DNA of 64,000 bases from an uncultured Chitinophagaceae bacterium (lineage in GTDB: Bacteria > Bacteroidota > Bacteroidia > Chitinophagales > Chitinophagaceae): contig CAISDV010000089.1 in assembly GCA_903884185.1 (NCBI GenBank), forward strand, positions 1 to 64,000, given 5' to 3'. The position numbers and the translations under genes are program-made. This document shows, piece after piece, positions 36,606 through 45,048 of this stretch; position 1 is the first letter of the stretch; every line of letters begins with the position of its first letter. The notes under the pieces were generated by a model. The model saw nothing but the letters and a program-made list of their open reading frames with translations. It did not search any database and was not told the origin of the DNA.

Positions 36606-37593
36606 GTTGGGATAAATATTCTTTCAAACGAAAGGTACAGGCATTTTGCAGTTGGTGCAAATGTTGGTGCTGTTGTAATAAAAGATTTTCCGCAGTTGCA
36701 TGATCGGTAAGTTCAAATTGTATGGATTGATGGGCGTTTAACTGTGCCAGTCCAGCCATCTCTGCTGCGATCACATGCCCGATCTTTGGATAGCCACCGG
36801 TAGTTTGATGATCTGCCATCAGAATAATGATCTGCCCATCCGGTAATAATTGTATCGTTCCTTTTGTAACGGCAGAAGAAATGAGTTCTTCTGAATGATG
36901 AGTGGACAAAGCCTCACCTTTCATGCGATATCCCATGCGGTCGCTCTGCGGACTGATAACAAACTGTGAACCGGTAAATAATTTCTTTGAAGGCTCTTCC
37001 AGCCAGTTGTATTCTGCCCCGGCAAGAACACGATAAGTATTTGTTGATGGATAAAACTCTTTTGTATCTGCTTTCCAGTTTAATATGGCAGAGTCATTTT
37101 TACAAAGTGCAGGGCAATATTTTTTTGAGGAGCGGAAACTAAGTTCATCTTCTTTTTGTAATCGACTTCCTTCAAATCCACCTGCCGCTGCTTTTGTATT
37201 GGTACTATAACTGTTTAACCATTGGGGAAGATCAAAGCCGCCTCTTACAGAGAGGTAACATCTTGCGCCACTTACTATTTTCTTAAACTGAAGAACGCAA
37301 TTTTTTTCTATAACAACAGGAGTGTTGATAGGGACATATATATCATTCACCATTGCACCAAGATCCGCGCCGCTTAACGCGATCAGTGCATCTTCGGTGA
37401 ATAAAACAACTGAAGCGGGAAAATGAATTTCGATCACTGCATCATTCACATCATTGCCCACAAGAATGTTTGCTGTTTGCGCGGCAATAGTATCCATTGC
37501 ACCGCCGGGGTTAATGCCCAGGTGCTGGAAACCGTAGCGGCCGGTATCCTGGATGGTGTCGGCGATGCCGTGTTTAATTATCCGAAGGCTCAT
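36592..37593 (-). CDS. pxpC: 5-oxoprolinase subunit C (KipA/biotin-dependent carboxyltransferase type)
   Basis: A 333-residue subunit (CT_A_B domain). Signatures: IADTIQDTGRYGFQHLGINP at the start, VGNDVNDAVIEI, and GYPKIGHVIAAEMAGLAQLN late in the protein. It acts with PxpB and PxpA in 5-oxoproline hydrolysis. A repeat element of about 95 bp fills most of the 118-bp gap to pxpB, but its stop overlaps pxpA. Confidence 0.96.
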   Translation of the reverse strand: MSLRIIKHGIADTIQDTGRYGFQHLGINPGGAMDTIAAQTANILVGNDVNDAVIEIHFPASVVLFTEDALIALSGADLGAMVNDIYVPINTPVVIEKNCVLQFKKIVSGARCYLSVRGGFDLPQWLNSYSTNTKAAAGGFEGSRLQKEDELSFRSSKKYCPALCKNDSAILNWKADTKEFYPSTNTYRVLAGAEYNWLEEPSKKLFTGSQFVISPQSDRMGYRMKGEALSTHHSEELISSAVTKGTIQLLPDGQIIILMADHQTTGGYPKIGHVIAAEMAGLAQLNAHQSIQFELTDHATAENLLLQQHQHLHQLQNACTFRLKEYLSQHGMD

Positions 37594-37605
37594 TGTTTTA
37601 ATTTT

Positions 37606-37701
37606 ACCGCAGAGTCGCAGAGGCGGGGAGAAACGCAGAGAAAACTATTTAATCTCTGCGAAACTCTCCGTCTCCCCGCCCGAAACTTCGGGCTCTGCGG
37701 T
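37606..37701. repeat. Inverted-repeat element, ACCGCAGAG type (copy 7), with nested palindrome
   Basis: Left arm accgcagagtcgcagaggcg, right arm ctccgtctccccg...ctctgcggt. The right arm is split by cccgaaacttcggg (37679-37692); without it the arm would read as in copy 5. The element lies inside the pxpB-pxpC operon gap, where a transcript would fold into a large hairpin. Confidence 0.85.
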
Positions 37702-37711
37702 GAAAAAATAA

Positions 37712-38422
37712 TCAACCCATTCTCAGAAATTCTTCCATATCCACCGCCACAAATCTTACCTCATCTCCTGGTTTCAACAACACTGGATTATCTCTTTTTG
37801 CATCAAACATTTTTACCGGTGTACGGCCAATGATATTCCACCCACCCGGAGAATCAAGCGGGTAGATACCTGTTTGTTCACCTGCAATCCCTACACTTCC
37901 CGCAGGCACACGCGTACGAGGCTGCGCTCTGCGCGGGGTGGCAATGCTTTCATCCACCGATCCCATATATGCAAAGCCCGGTAAAAAACCGATCATATAT
38001 ACACGGTATGTTTTACTGCAATGCATTTGAATCACTGCATCGGTGCTCATATTTTTTTGTTGCGCCAGTTCATCTAGGTCCATTCCAAATGAAACATCAT
38101 AGCAAACGGGTATCTCCAATATTCCTGTATTTGTTGTGGCTACTCCATCACATTCTGCAACAGCTTTTTCTATTTGTTGTTTTATGAATAGAAAGGCGGA
38201 TGAGATACCAGGTTGTGCTCTTATTAATATGGCATCATAAATAACGCTAAGCGAAGAGTAAGCGGGGATAATATCTGTTACCCCGGTTATCTTTTTTTCC
38301 TGCAAGTAGTGGAAGAGGGATAATACAATATTGTTAATGCCTGCATCTATCTTTTTTCCAAATTCAATGGTGATGGCGCTCTCGCCAAGCGGGTAGATCT
38401 GGTATGAGAGAGAGAGGGGCAT
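37712..38422 (-). CDS. pxpB: 5-oxoprolinase subunit B (KipI family)
   Basis: A 236-residue subunit (CT_C_D domain) with YQIYPLGESAITIEFG at the start, IGFLPGFAYMGSVDE and RVPAGSVGIAGEQTGIYPLD, then SPGGWNIIGRTPVKMFD. It is the first gene of the pxp operon. The ATG overlaps the palindrome ggggcatgcccc, which may affect initiation. Confidence 0.96.
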   Translation of the reverse strand: MPLSLSYQIYPLGESAITIEFGKKIDAGINNIVLSLFHYLQEKKITGVTDIIPAYSSLSVIYDAILIRAQPGISSAFLFIKQQIEKAVAECDGVATTNTGILEIPVCYDVSFGMDLDELAQQKNMSTDAVIQMHCSKTYRVYMIGFLPGFAYMGSVDESIATPRRAQPRTRVPAGSVGIAGEQTGIYPLDSPGGWNIIGRTPVKMFDAKRDNPVLLKPGDEVRFVAVDMEEFLRMG

Positions 38423-38437
38423 GCCCCAAGGTACACT

Positions 38438-38455
38438 AAAATAGAAAGTTGTAAT
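38438..38455. repeat. 18-nt sequence shared with 54145-54162
   Basis: aaaatagaaagttgtaat occurs here upstream of pxpB and again exactly at the 5' border of the GH95 remnant. It is not part of either element described nearby. Confidence 0.6.
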
Positions 38456-38469
38456 AATGAAGAATTTTT

Positions 38470-38544
38470 ACCGCAGAGACGGAGAGACAGAGAGTTCCGC
38501 AGAGGAATTCTCTGCGCCTCTCTCCGCCTCCGCGGCTCTGCGGT
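38470..38544. repeat. Inverted-repeat element, ACCGCAGAG type (copy 8)
   Basis: Arms accgcagagacggagagacag and cctctctccgcc...ctctgcggt. Its end coincides with the stop codon region of the membrane-protein gene at 38544, so the last codons of that gene derive from the element border. Confidence 0.82.
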
Positions 38545-39260
38545 TATGCTTTTCTCAGCAACCAATACTGTCTCAAAGAAAAAATATGAAAACTATACGC
38601 CGCCACAACAAGAACACCCGGGATATAGATAAACGGAAACCTCGCCACCAAAGTATTCGCCGGTTCATTCATAAAATACCTGAAAGGCGTGGGGGCAGAT
38701 AACATCGCGATCACAACAATATTCGCCAGCAATAGCAATCCTACAATATTATATACCAATACCGCATTTGACGCCGGATGCTTTGCTAAGTATTTTGCAA
38801 CAGGTATCGCAAACAACCCGCTCAGTATATCAAAATTATATCCTTCAAAACTCATTTGTACCGGTAGTAATTTTTTGATAACGCAGATCAGCAGAAGAAT
38901 CTCTACAAAAATTCTGAACGATTGAAAAGCAACTAACCAGGAAACGGGTGTCACTTTTAAAATAGTGGAGAATGATCTTGAAAAACTCAACAATATTATA
39001 AAAGGAAAAGGAACTATCATTGCCATTCCGATCCTCGGCGGGATCGCCATAAAATCGGAAAAGAAACCTTCGGCAGAAAGAACGCCAATAAAGGTTGACC
39101 ATGCCGCAATAAAAAAAACAGCTTTGCTTAGATACGAAGCCATTTTATTTTTCTCCCATCCTGTTTTTAATAATGATTGTTGAAGCCCCAATAAAAAAAT
39201 GATCATACATAGCACACAAAGTGCAGAGACCATAATGGAGGGGATGAGTGTGTTTTCCAT
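38544..39260 (-). CDS. Multi-span membrane protein, unknown function
   Basis: A 238-residue inner-membrane protein with about seven hydrophobic segments, e.g. MVSALCVLCMIIFLLGLQQ and VYNIVGLLLLANIVVIAMLS. The ATG at 39260 (MENTLIPSIM) is preferred over 39293. A conserved-looking ending (PFIYIPGVLVVAAYSFHIFS) resembles small DUF-type membrane proteins of the family, but I cannot name one. It is on the same strand as pxpB, separated by a repeat. Confidence 0.8.
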   Translation of the reverse strand: MENTLIPSIMVSALCVLCMIIFLLGLQQSLLKTGWEKNKMASYLSKAVFFIAAWSTFIGVLSAEGFFSDFMAIPPRIGMAMIVPFPFIILLSFSRSFSTILKVTPVSWLVAFQSFRIFVEILLLICVIKKLLPVQMSFEGYNFDILSGLFAIPVAKYLAKHPASNAVLVYNIVGLLLLANIVVIAMLSAPTPFRYFMNEPANTLVARFPFIYIPGVLVVAAYSFHIFSLRQYWLLRKA

Positions 39261-39316
39261 GGCGCAGGGTTTTGGTTGAGGGGTGGACGGCACACAAAAT
39301 TAGCAACCTTTTCTGT

Positions 39317-39511
39317 TTCACGCCCGCCTGAATGACTAGTCGGGCAGGCAAAGAGGCAAAGGAGCCAACCCCGATAAGTATCGGGGGCAAAGTAATTTCT
39401 TAGTGACCCCTCCTTTGTTTATCGGGCTCTATCATTTAAGAGGCCTAATTCAAACTAACTTGGCGCCTTATTCAACTTTGCTCCCGAAGTTTCGGGATTG
39501 GCGTGAAACCC
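39317..39511. repeat. Compound inverted repeat with three nested palindromes, upstream of tRNA-Lys
   Basis: The left arm is gtttcacgc...caaagaggcaaag..., split by cccgcctgaatgactagtcggg (39323-39344) and ccccgataagtatcgggg (39369-39386). The right arm (about 39458-39511), read in reverse, is gtttcacgccaat...gcaaagttgaataaggcgcc, split by cccgaaacttcggg (39483-39496). It ends 21 bp before tRNA-Lys. Confidence 0.75.
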
Positions 39512-39532
39512 CTATTTTTGCCGCTCATTTTT

Positions 39533-39606
39533 GACTCCTTAGCTCAGCTGGTTAGAGCTACTGACTCTTAATCAGTAGGTCCAGGGTTCGAGTCCCTGAG
39601 GGGTCA
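39533..39606 (+). tRNA. tRNA-Lys (CTT)
   Basis: A 74-nt cloverleaf: acceptor GACTCCT/AGGGGTC, D arm AGCTCAGCTGGTTAGAGCT, anticodon loop CTCTTAA (anticodon CTT), T arm CAGGG-TTCGAGT-CCCTG, discriminator A. CCA is not encoded. Confidence 0.96.
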
Positions 39607-39621
39607 CAGAATGGAAGGAAA

Positions 39622-39651
39622 GGTTTTAGCGGATTCGCTGAAGCCTTTTTT
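39622..39651 (+). terminator. Terminator of tRNA-Lys
   Basis: ggttttagcg and cgctgaagcc pair over 10 bp (two G-U pairs) around a GATT loop, followed by six T. The remaining 39652-39886 shows nothing recognisable. Confidence 0.85.
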
Positions 39652-39886
39652 CTTTGGTGGGCATTGGCAAAAAAATTGGAAGTAAAATGATTCCTCCTAT
39701 CGGGCAACTGAGCGGCAGAGGCGTAGATCGTCGCTTTATATTGATATAATAGTCTTTTTTACAGTATGCATGTTTTTAAAAAGCAAAGTTAATTAGTGTT
39801 AATAAAGTACAAACGCGGCAAACCGATTATGAGAGGTTATAGATACTCGCGTTTAAGTATGATCTTTATCAATCATTTTTCAAACA

Positions 39887-40639
39887 TCATGACCACAAAT
39901 TAAATGCTAACCCTTTTTCAGGGCCAACTGTAAATTTAAAATGTTGCCACACAAAGATTTTTATATAATAAATGGCTTCCCCGATTTTAGTAAAAACGGC
40001 TTTGATATACATGAATATAATGCCGCTTTTAAAATGAAAAACGTAACATATATCGATGATAGAATTTGAGAAAGGAGTTTGTGAGGTGATGTTGCTTGTA
40101 GGGATATCCATAGTAATTAAGACCAGGTCGCCATTATTATTAACACCCTGGATAAAAAAGCGGTGACCATTATCGTCCAAAATCAAATTGGGTATACTGG
40201 TTATTCCCTGGAAAGTTTTTATTATTGAATAGGCACCGGACTGGGTATTAACAGATATCAGCGAATAAACTCCGGCATTGACAATTAAGCCATATAAGAT
40301 GTCGGCGGATTTGGAATATGACAATCCAGCTATACTGGAATTGGGTAACGCGAATTTGGTAAGTGTATTACCAGTTACCTCATCCAAGGCAATAAGATTA
40401 AAATTGGTTTGATCAGGGCCACCGGTAAAAATAAAACGCTTGTTTTTTTCGTCAATGGTAGTTAATTCAAACAGGAGGATATACTTTACCCCGGGGATAC
40501 TATCGAGCTTGGTGTAATTTCCGCTGGATGGGTCAACAATTACCAGGTATTCGGTTTGAGATGATACCGGTAGTGTGTTACAAAGCAGTAAGAATGAAAT
40601 ACAAATGATCTTATAAAAACGATGTGTAAAGATCAGCAT
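39887..40639 (-). CDS. Secreted propeller-like hypothetical protein
   Basis: A 250-residue exported protein (signal peptide ending LPVSSQ) with WD/YVTN-like beta repeats (FIFTGGPDQTNFNLIALDE, YGLIVNAGVYSLISVN, FFIQGVNNNGDLVLITMD). The last 60 residues look different in composition (HFKSGIIFMYIKAVFTK), more hydrophobic and out of repeat register. A truncated or rearranged propeller is possible. No function assigned; it stands alone near tRNA-Lys. Confidence 0.65.
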   Translation of the reverse strand: MLIFTHRFYKIICISFLLLCNTLPVSSQTEYLVIVDPSSGNYTKLDSIPGVKYILLFELTTIDEKNKRFIFTGGPDQTNFNLIALDEVTGNTLTKFALPNSSIAGLSYSKSADILYGLIVNAGVYSLISVNTQSGAYSIIKTFQGITSIPNLILDDNGHRFFIQGVNNNGDLVLITMDIPTSNITSQTPFSNSIIDICYVFHFKSGIIFMYIKAVFTKIGEAIYYIKIFVWQHFKFTVGPEKGLAFNLWS

Positions 40640-40691
40640 ACTTTTTATTTTAGGAGTGCCTAAAAAATTTCCGCCAACCTTTAAAAGTACA

Positions 40692-40723
40692 AAAGCCCGT
40701 CAGCTATGCAGCGAACGAGCTTT
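40692..40723 (-). terminator. Probable terminator of the metal ABC permease gene
   Basis: On the minus strand aaagctcgt and acgggcttt pair with one mismatch around a 14-nt loop and are followed by TTGT. It starts about 30 bp after the permease stop. Confidence 0.6.
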
Positions 40724-40755
40724 ATTTTCACATTTTATTGTGAGAGGGAAATATT

Positions 40756-41598
40756 CTAATGCGACTCAACCACCGCTTTCTTACTAACGATCCCCTTAAT
40801 GATCCTGTAAACAGATGCAATAAGAAAGATACCACCCAGCACAGCAACAATAGAAGATCCCGCAGGGAAATCATACTTGAAAGAAAAGTTCAATCCAAAA
40901 AAGCCACCCAGCACACTGATCACCATCGCAATGATCAGAACACCAGCTTTATTTTTTGTTAGCATGATGGCAGATACCGCAGGAATGATCAAATAAGAAA
41001 AAACAGGGATCACACCATTGATCTTCACCGCAAATACAATGGCAAGTCCAATAGAAATATAAAATAAGAAATTCCAGACATTGAATATGCCTATCATGTG
41101 GTTGACGCCATGTTCAAATGATTCGGTGAGAGCGAAAAACTTTTTAAAGAATACGAGCTGAACAACAAGGATGGCGCCGAAGACAATTCCCAACGAAGAG
41201 ATCTGTGACCAGCTCACAGATAAAATATTTCCAAACAATACTTCCTGTATATCAGAATCGCCATGCGCAGTTTTCGAAATAAGTAAGACCGTCAATGCAG
41301 AAGCAAACGCATAGAAGATACCAATGATCGCCTCCTGCTTCAAGCGCTTGTCGCGGATATTGATGAACGACATAAGCAATGCGCCCGATAAAGTAAATAT
41401 CAATGGAATAGAAGTTACCCCGGTACCAATGAATGCTGCAAAAGCTACTCCCAGTGAGGATATCTGCCCCAGCGCCAGGTCAACAAAAACAATTCCACGG
41501 CCTACTACGTGAACACCCATGTAGGAGAGTAGTATCCCGGTGATCACTGCTGCCGCAAAGGCCTGCACCATAAAGGGTAACTGAAACATTTCGAACAT
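40756..41598 (-). CDS. Metal ABC transporter permease (ZnuB/TroC type)
   Basis: A 280-residue inner-membrane permease of the ABC-3 family with eight or nine helices (AAAVITGILLSYMGVHVVGR at the start; IPVFSYLIIPAVSAIM late). Family marks VFVDLALGQISSLGVAFA and EALFG-like VLFGNILSVSW are present. It imports zinc or manganese with a binding protein and an ATPase. Start 41598 (MFEMFQLPF) is chosen; 41637 would lengthen it. The binding-protein gene lies upstream, but no ATPase gene is found in the window. Confidence 0.92.
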   Translation of the reverse strand: MFEMFQLPFMVQAFAAAVITGILLSYMGVHVVGRGIVFVDLALGQISSLGVAFAAFIGTGVTSIPLIFTLSGALLMSFINIRDKRLKQEAIIGIFYAFASALTVLLISKTAHGDSDIQEVLFGNILSVSWSQISSLGIVFGAILVVQLVFFKKFFALTESFEHGVNHMIGIFNVWNFLFYISIGLAIVFAVKINGVIPVFSYLIIPAVSAIMLTKNKAGVLIIAMVISVLGGFFGLNFSFKYDFPAGSSIVAVLGGIFLIASVYRIIKGIVSKKAVVESH

Positions 41599-41628
41599 AA
41601 CAAACGGTTTTAAATTTAATAAATAGAC

Positions 41629-41690
41629 CTCACCCAACCTCCGCCCGGCTGCGCCATTCGGACGGGCTCTCCGGGGGAGAGGGCTATGAG
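41629..41690. repeat. CCTCACCC...GGAGAGGG repeat with nested palindrome
   Basis: Host motif cctcacccaacctccg...ctctccgggggagaggg is split by cccggctgcgccattcggacggg (41644-41666). It fills the gap between the permease and binding-protein genes. Confidence 0.7.
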
Positions 41691-41697
41691 ATCGTCC

Positions 41698-42597
41698 TTA
41701 TTTAAGCGCATTCACCAACTGCTCAATATCATAATCAAACACATCAAAATAATTTTTTACAGTAGGAAAGGCGCCGGCAGAAGTAGCAAGCGATAAAACC
41801 TTTACACCTGTTTCTTTAGACACCACTTCAGACGAAGAGGTAGTAAAATAAGGTGATGAGATGATCACTTTTATTTTATCCGCCTTTACTTCCCTGATCA
41901 CTTTTACTAATTGAGAAGGTGATGGTGGAATGCCCGGCTTAGGTTCCATGAAATCAACGATCACCAAACCAAACCTTCTTTCAAAATATACCCACTCATT
42001 ATGATAAGCAATGATCTTGGTTCCTTTATACGGCGCCATCTTTGCTTCGAGCTCTTTTAATTTTGCATCCACTTTTCCAAAGAAGGCAGAAAGGTTTGCT
42101 TCATAATATGCTTTGTTGGCGGGATCTACTCTTTCCAAACCTTCGGCAATATTTCGTGCGATTACTTTTCCATTCAATGGATCAAGCCAGTAATGCGGGT
42201 TACCATAAATATGTATATCGCCCTCACCCCTGTTCAATGAAGACGGCACTTGTAACAAACCAACTCCTTCTGATGCATCTACATAACCTGGAGAACCTTT
42301 CTGGATCTTTGCATTTCTTGAACTGGAAAGCAACTGTGGCGACCAGCCCGTTTCAAGATCAAGTCCAACCGTAACAAAAAGATCTGCATTGGAAAGGCTG
42401 ATAATATAACTGGGCTTGGGATCAACAAAATGCGGATTCTGGTAACCGGTGGCAATAGATTGAACAGATACTTTATTACCACCCACCATTTCTGCAATGC
42501 TTCTCAGGTCCATAGTCGTGGTTACTATTTTAATAGTACCTGCCTGTAAATTTGAAATGATGAGTAATGATGTGAAAATTGAAATGATATTTTTCAT
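41698..42597 (-). CDS. Metal ABC transporter substrate-binding protein (ZnuA/TroA type)
   Basis: A 299-residue periplasmic binding protein with a signal peptide ending in LQA. Candidate metal ligands are the His in GYQNPHFVDPKPS, the His in GNPHYWLDP and the His in IAYHNEWVYF; the fourth ligand is probably the acid in FTTSSSEVVSKETG. There is no His-rich loop of the classic ZnuA type, so the metal could be Zn, Mn or Fe. It is first in a two-gene operon with the permease. Confidence 0.92.
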   Translation of the reverse strand: MKNIISIFTSLLIISNLQAGTIKIVTTTMDLRSIAEMVGGNKVSVQSIATGYQNPHFVDPKPSYIISLSNADLFVTVGLDLETGWSPQLLSSSRNAKIQKGSPGYVDASEGVGLLQVPSSLNRGEGDIHIYGNPHYWLDPLNGKVIARNIAEGLERVDPANKAYYEANLSAFFGKVDAKLKELEAKMAPYKGTKIIAYHNEWVYFERRFGLVIVDFMEPKPGIPPSPSQLVKVIREVKADKIKVIISSPYFTTSSSEVVSKETGVKVLSLATSAGAFPTVKNYFDVFDYDIEQLVNALK

Positions 42598-42683
42598 AAT
42601 ATAAGTATTCTATAATGGTTAAATTATAATGTAAGATATTTCGTTATTCATATTTTAATTACATGACTTTTATAGTTAAGTTC

Positions 42684-42790
42684 ACCGCGGAGACAGGGAG
42701 ACGGAGAGGTTCGCTGAGTTAAACTTCAGTACTCTATCAGCCCAATCATAACTATCTCTGCGTTTCTCTCCGTCTCAGCGGCTCTGCGGT
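42684..42790. repeat. Inverted-repeat element, ACCGCAGAG type (copy 9)
   Basis: Left arm accgcggagacagggagacg, right arm cgtttctctccgtctcagcg followed by gctctgcggt. The loop is longer than in other copies. It separates the outer-membrane protein gene from the binding-protein gene. The adjacent AT-rich stretch 42600-42660 may hold the metal operon promoter, without a site I can name. Confidence 0.8.
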
Positions 42791-42838
42791 AAATTTTTCT
42801 TCTTTACTAAAAAAATACCATAACCCTGTTTATGCATT

Positions 42839-44029
42839 TCAATATTGATGCGCCCCATGTGCACCGATCACAAATATCCAGCGTAGCCAGAACTGATTGA
42901 AATCGGGTAACACGTTTACTGTTGTATATTTTCCTTCGAACTCTATTTTCTGAAACTCTGTTGCCAGCCATCCCAGGCTTAATGAAAATGCCTGCTCTAC
43001 AATGCTTCTGTCGTAAGGCTTCTGTGCATAATCGTAGCGGCCTGTCAGGAATGTGCGTTTGCCAACCTGTGATTCCACAAAAGAATACATACCAAATGAA
43101 TTGGATGATTTGCTGGCAGAATACTTTGCATTGCTGTACAATAATTCTGTTTGCCAGGTAAGGGATTTGTAAGTATTTAACTGAACGGGTTTCCATTTAT
43201 AAGTAAGATCAACGCCAGCCATATTTGTAACATTGGAAGAATCATTGGGGCCAGTAACACCCGACAATCCAAATTCAAGTGTTGCATTATCAGATAATGT
43301 AAAGAAGTTTTTTAGATGGCCGAGATAAACAAAGCGATTATTATCTCCGCGAAAAAAAGTAGGCGAAGCTTGTGCACCGGAAGTTGCCTGGAAAACAAGT
43401 TCCTGGTAAAAACCTTTGGTAGGCGTTAGCCAGCTCACTGAAAAACCTTCATCATTTAATCCTTCATCTTCACCAAAATAATTCACGATCGCATTGGGCA
43501 GGTCGATGAATGGCAGTGCATGCGGATGAGTTGGATTGATCTTGCCAAAGGCTTCCCTGAACTTCCCCACTTTCAATTGCAGTTTGGCGGGCAGCGCAAG
43601 CGTAGTGAGATAACCTTCTTCAACAGATGCGCCATACTGGTGGGTAATAGGGTCCCTTCCAAATGAAACAAAGAAATCGGCCCTGATATACGGGTCAACA
43701 ACAGATTGAAACGACATTTCGGTCTCATCCAGGTATGCATCAAAATTTCTTTTTCCTGAACTGAGATACGACGAACGGAAATCAGCTACCACACCAATAT
43801 CAGGATTGGCAGAAATACCCGACCGGGTTGTTTGCGGTGCAGGTTGTGCGGGTTGCATAGGTTGATTGGCAGATTGCAATAATTGCTGCTCTATTTTTTT
43901 CTGAAGAATAGAATCTGCTATGGCGGTGCTGTCGATTTTTTTCTGCGCGATGATCTCATTACTGAAAAGAACGGCGGTGAATAAGAGAATGACAGGAATT
44001 ATTTTTTTGTATATAAATATTAAGTTCAC
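42839..44029 (-). CDS. Outer-membrane porin-like protein beside the metal transporter
   Basis: An exported beta-barrel of about 396 residues. GTG at 44029 gives a good signal peptide (NLIFIYKKIIPVILLFTAVL, then FSNEIIAQ); a TTG at 44074 would add 15 residues. After a Gln/Pro-rich linker (about 45-75) there are barrel strands with alternating aromatic ends (GVVADFRSSYLSSGKRNF, VGKFREAFGKINPTHPHALP). The rest matches the zinc-associated outer-membrane proteins of Bacteroidota. Together with the metal transporter on the same strand it may form a metal-uptake module across both membranes. Confidence 0.85.
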   Translation of the reverse strand: MNLIFIYKKIIPVILLFTAVLFSNEIIAQKKIDSTAIADSILQKKIEQQLLQSANQPMQPAQPAPQTTRSGISANPDIGVVADFRSSYLSSGKRNFDAYLDETEMSFQSVVDPYIRADFFVSFGRDPITHQYGASVEEGYLTTLALPAKLQLKVGKFREAFGKINPTHPHALPFIDLPNAIVNYFGEDEGLNDEGFSVSWLTPTKGFYQELVFQATSGAQASPTFFRGDNNRFVYLGHLKNFFTLSDNATLEFGLSGVTGPNDSSNVTNMAGVDLTYKWKPVQLNTYKSLTWQTELLYSNAKYSASKSSNSFGMYSFVESQVGKRTFLTGRYDYAQKPYDRSIVEQAFSLSLGWLATEFQKIEFEGKYTTVNVLPDFNQFWLRWIFVIGAHGAHQY

Positions 44030-44082
44030 GGGAATAGTTTCTTTTTTGAAAAAAAGGGTGCCGGCAAAAGCCAAGTGTTACA

Positions 44083-44418
44083 TTAAGCAATAGCCGGAGG
44101 GCCGCGAAGAGAAGAGTAGTTCCCGGAAATAGAAGTAAAAGAAATATTCTTACAGGTATAAGAAGCAAAAGAAGTGAATACAGGAAAGGCCAATACATCC
44201 TGTGCGTGTATAAAAGCAGATTCGGCCACCAGGTTATCGCAATCACAATTATAACCTGCTGTTGTTACCTGATCAGGAGCGGTACTTGTTGTGCCTGCTC
44301 TTTTATCGGTATGGATTGCAAAAATATCATGCAACACCCTTTTTGGCATGATGCCAAATGAGAAAACGATCAGCATGAAGCCGGCCAGAAACCTTGATAT
44401 GTAAGCGGACCTGAGCAA
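44083..44418 (-). CDS. Small Cys/His-containing exported protein upstream of the porin-like gene
   Basis: A roughly 111-residue protein whose frame opens with a TTG; ATG at residue 15 (MLIVFSFGIMPKRVLHDIFA) gives a shorter version of 97 residues. It has one N-terminal hydrophobic helix, then NCDCDNLVAESAF and a SSLRGPPAIA end. Small proteins of this type commonly precede metal-related outer-membrane proteins in Bacteroidota; a metal-handling role is suggested by the Cys/Asp motif. It ends 54 bp before the preferred porin start. Confidence 0.65.
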   Translation of the reverse strand: MLRSAYISRFLAGFMLIVFSFGIMPKRVLHDIFAIHTDKRAGTTSTAPDQVTTAGYNCDCDNLVAESAFIHAQDVLAFPVFTSFASYTCKNISFTSISGNYSSLRGPPAIA

Positions 44419-44532
44419 AATAGTGTCTTATGGCAGTAAACTTAGAACAAAAAAACCGAAACGGTGTTGCAAACGGGGAAGTTTTGCATGGGTTTCACCT
44501 AATTGTTCAGGCATAGTTAAAGTGACAATGCA

Positions 44533-44976
44533 TTAATGTTCATCGTGAATGATCTGTACCAAGGGCTTTCTGCCCAGCCGCACCCTTGCCTTCCTGGGTA
44601 TGATATCGGGTTTGATATATAAGATGAGTAAGACCAGTGAGGGAAAGATGAGGTATAATAATGTATCTATCCAAAGGCCCAAAAAGGTATTGACGCGTGC
44701 GTCATATGGATCGCTTGCATTGTAGCGCACAGGCACCAGGTCGCCGCGGTTATAACCGATATTCATAATGCCATCAAACCACACAGAATCTGCGCCTGCC
44801 TTAAAGCGGTAAACGGGGTGACGGCTTACGCCCTGCACTTCAATGGTGCGGCTATCGAACCACATTCTGCCAATGGTTGTTTTTGTGCCGGCCATCCATA
44901 CCAGTTTTGGCACTACAAAGGGAAGGACGAATAGTAGAGCTAATAGAAGAAAAAAACGGTTGCGGCTGAAATGCAT
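44533..44976 (-). CDS. DUF3592-like membrane protein
   Basis: A 147-residue inner-membrane protein with an N-terminal helix (RFFLLLALLFVLPFVVPKLV), a beta-rich outer domain (EVQGVSRHPVYRFKAGADS, RGDLVPVRYNASDPYDARVN) and a C-terminal helix (TLLYLIFPSLVLLILYIKPD). The RYNASDPYDARV pattern is typical of DUF3592. Function unknown. The start at 44976 (MHFSRNRF) is preferred to 45003. Confidence 0.75.
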   Translation of the reverse strand: MHFSRNRFFLLLALLFVLPFVVPKLVWMAGTKTTIGRMWFDSRTIEVQGVSRHPVYRFKAGADSVWFDGIMNIGYNRGDLVPVRYNASDPYDARVNTFLGLWIDTLLYLIFPSLVLLILYIKPDIIPRKARVRLGRKPLVQIIHDEH

Positions 44977-45048
44977 AGGGAAAGATAGAAAAAGGAAGGG
45001 CAAAAAAAAGTTAATACAGGTTTCACGAAATCCCCAATGTTATTCTTT

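Noticed and set aside
42600-42660. Zur/Fur-type box before the metal-binding-protein gene
   Set aside because: An imperfect AT-rich palindrome (ataatggttaaattataat) is visible, but such symmetry is expected by chance at this composition.
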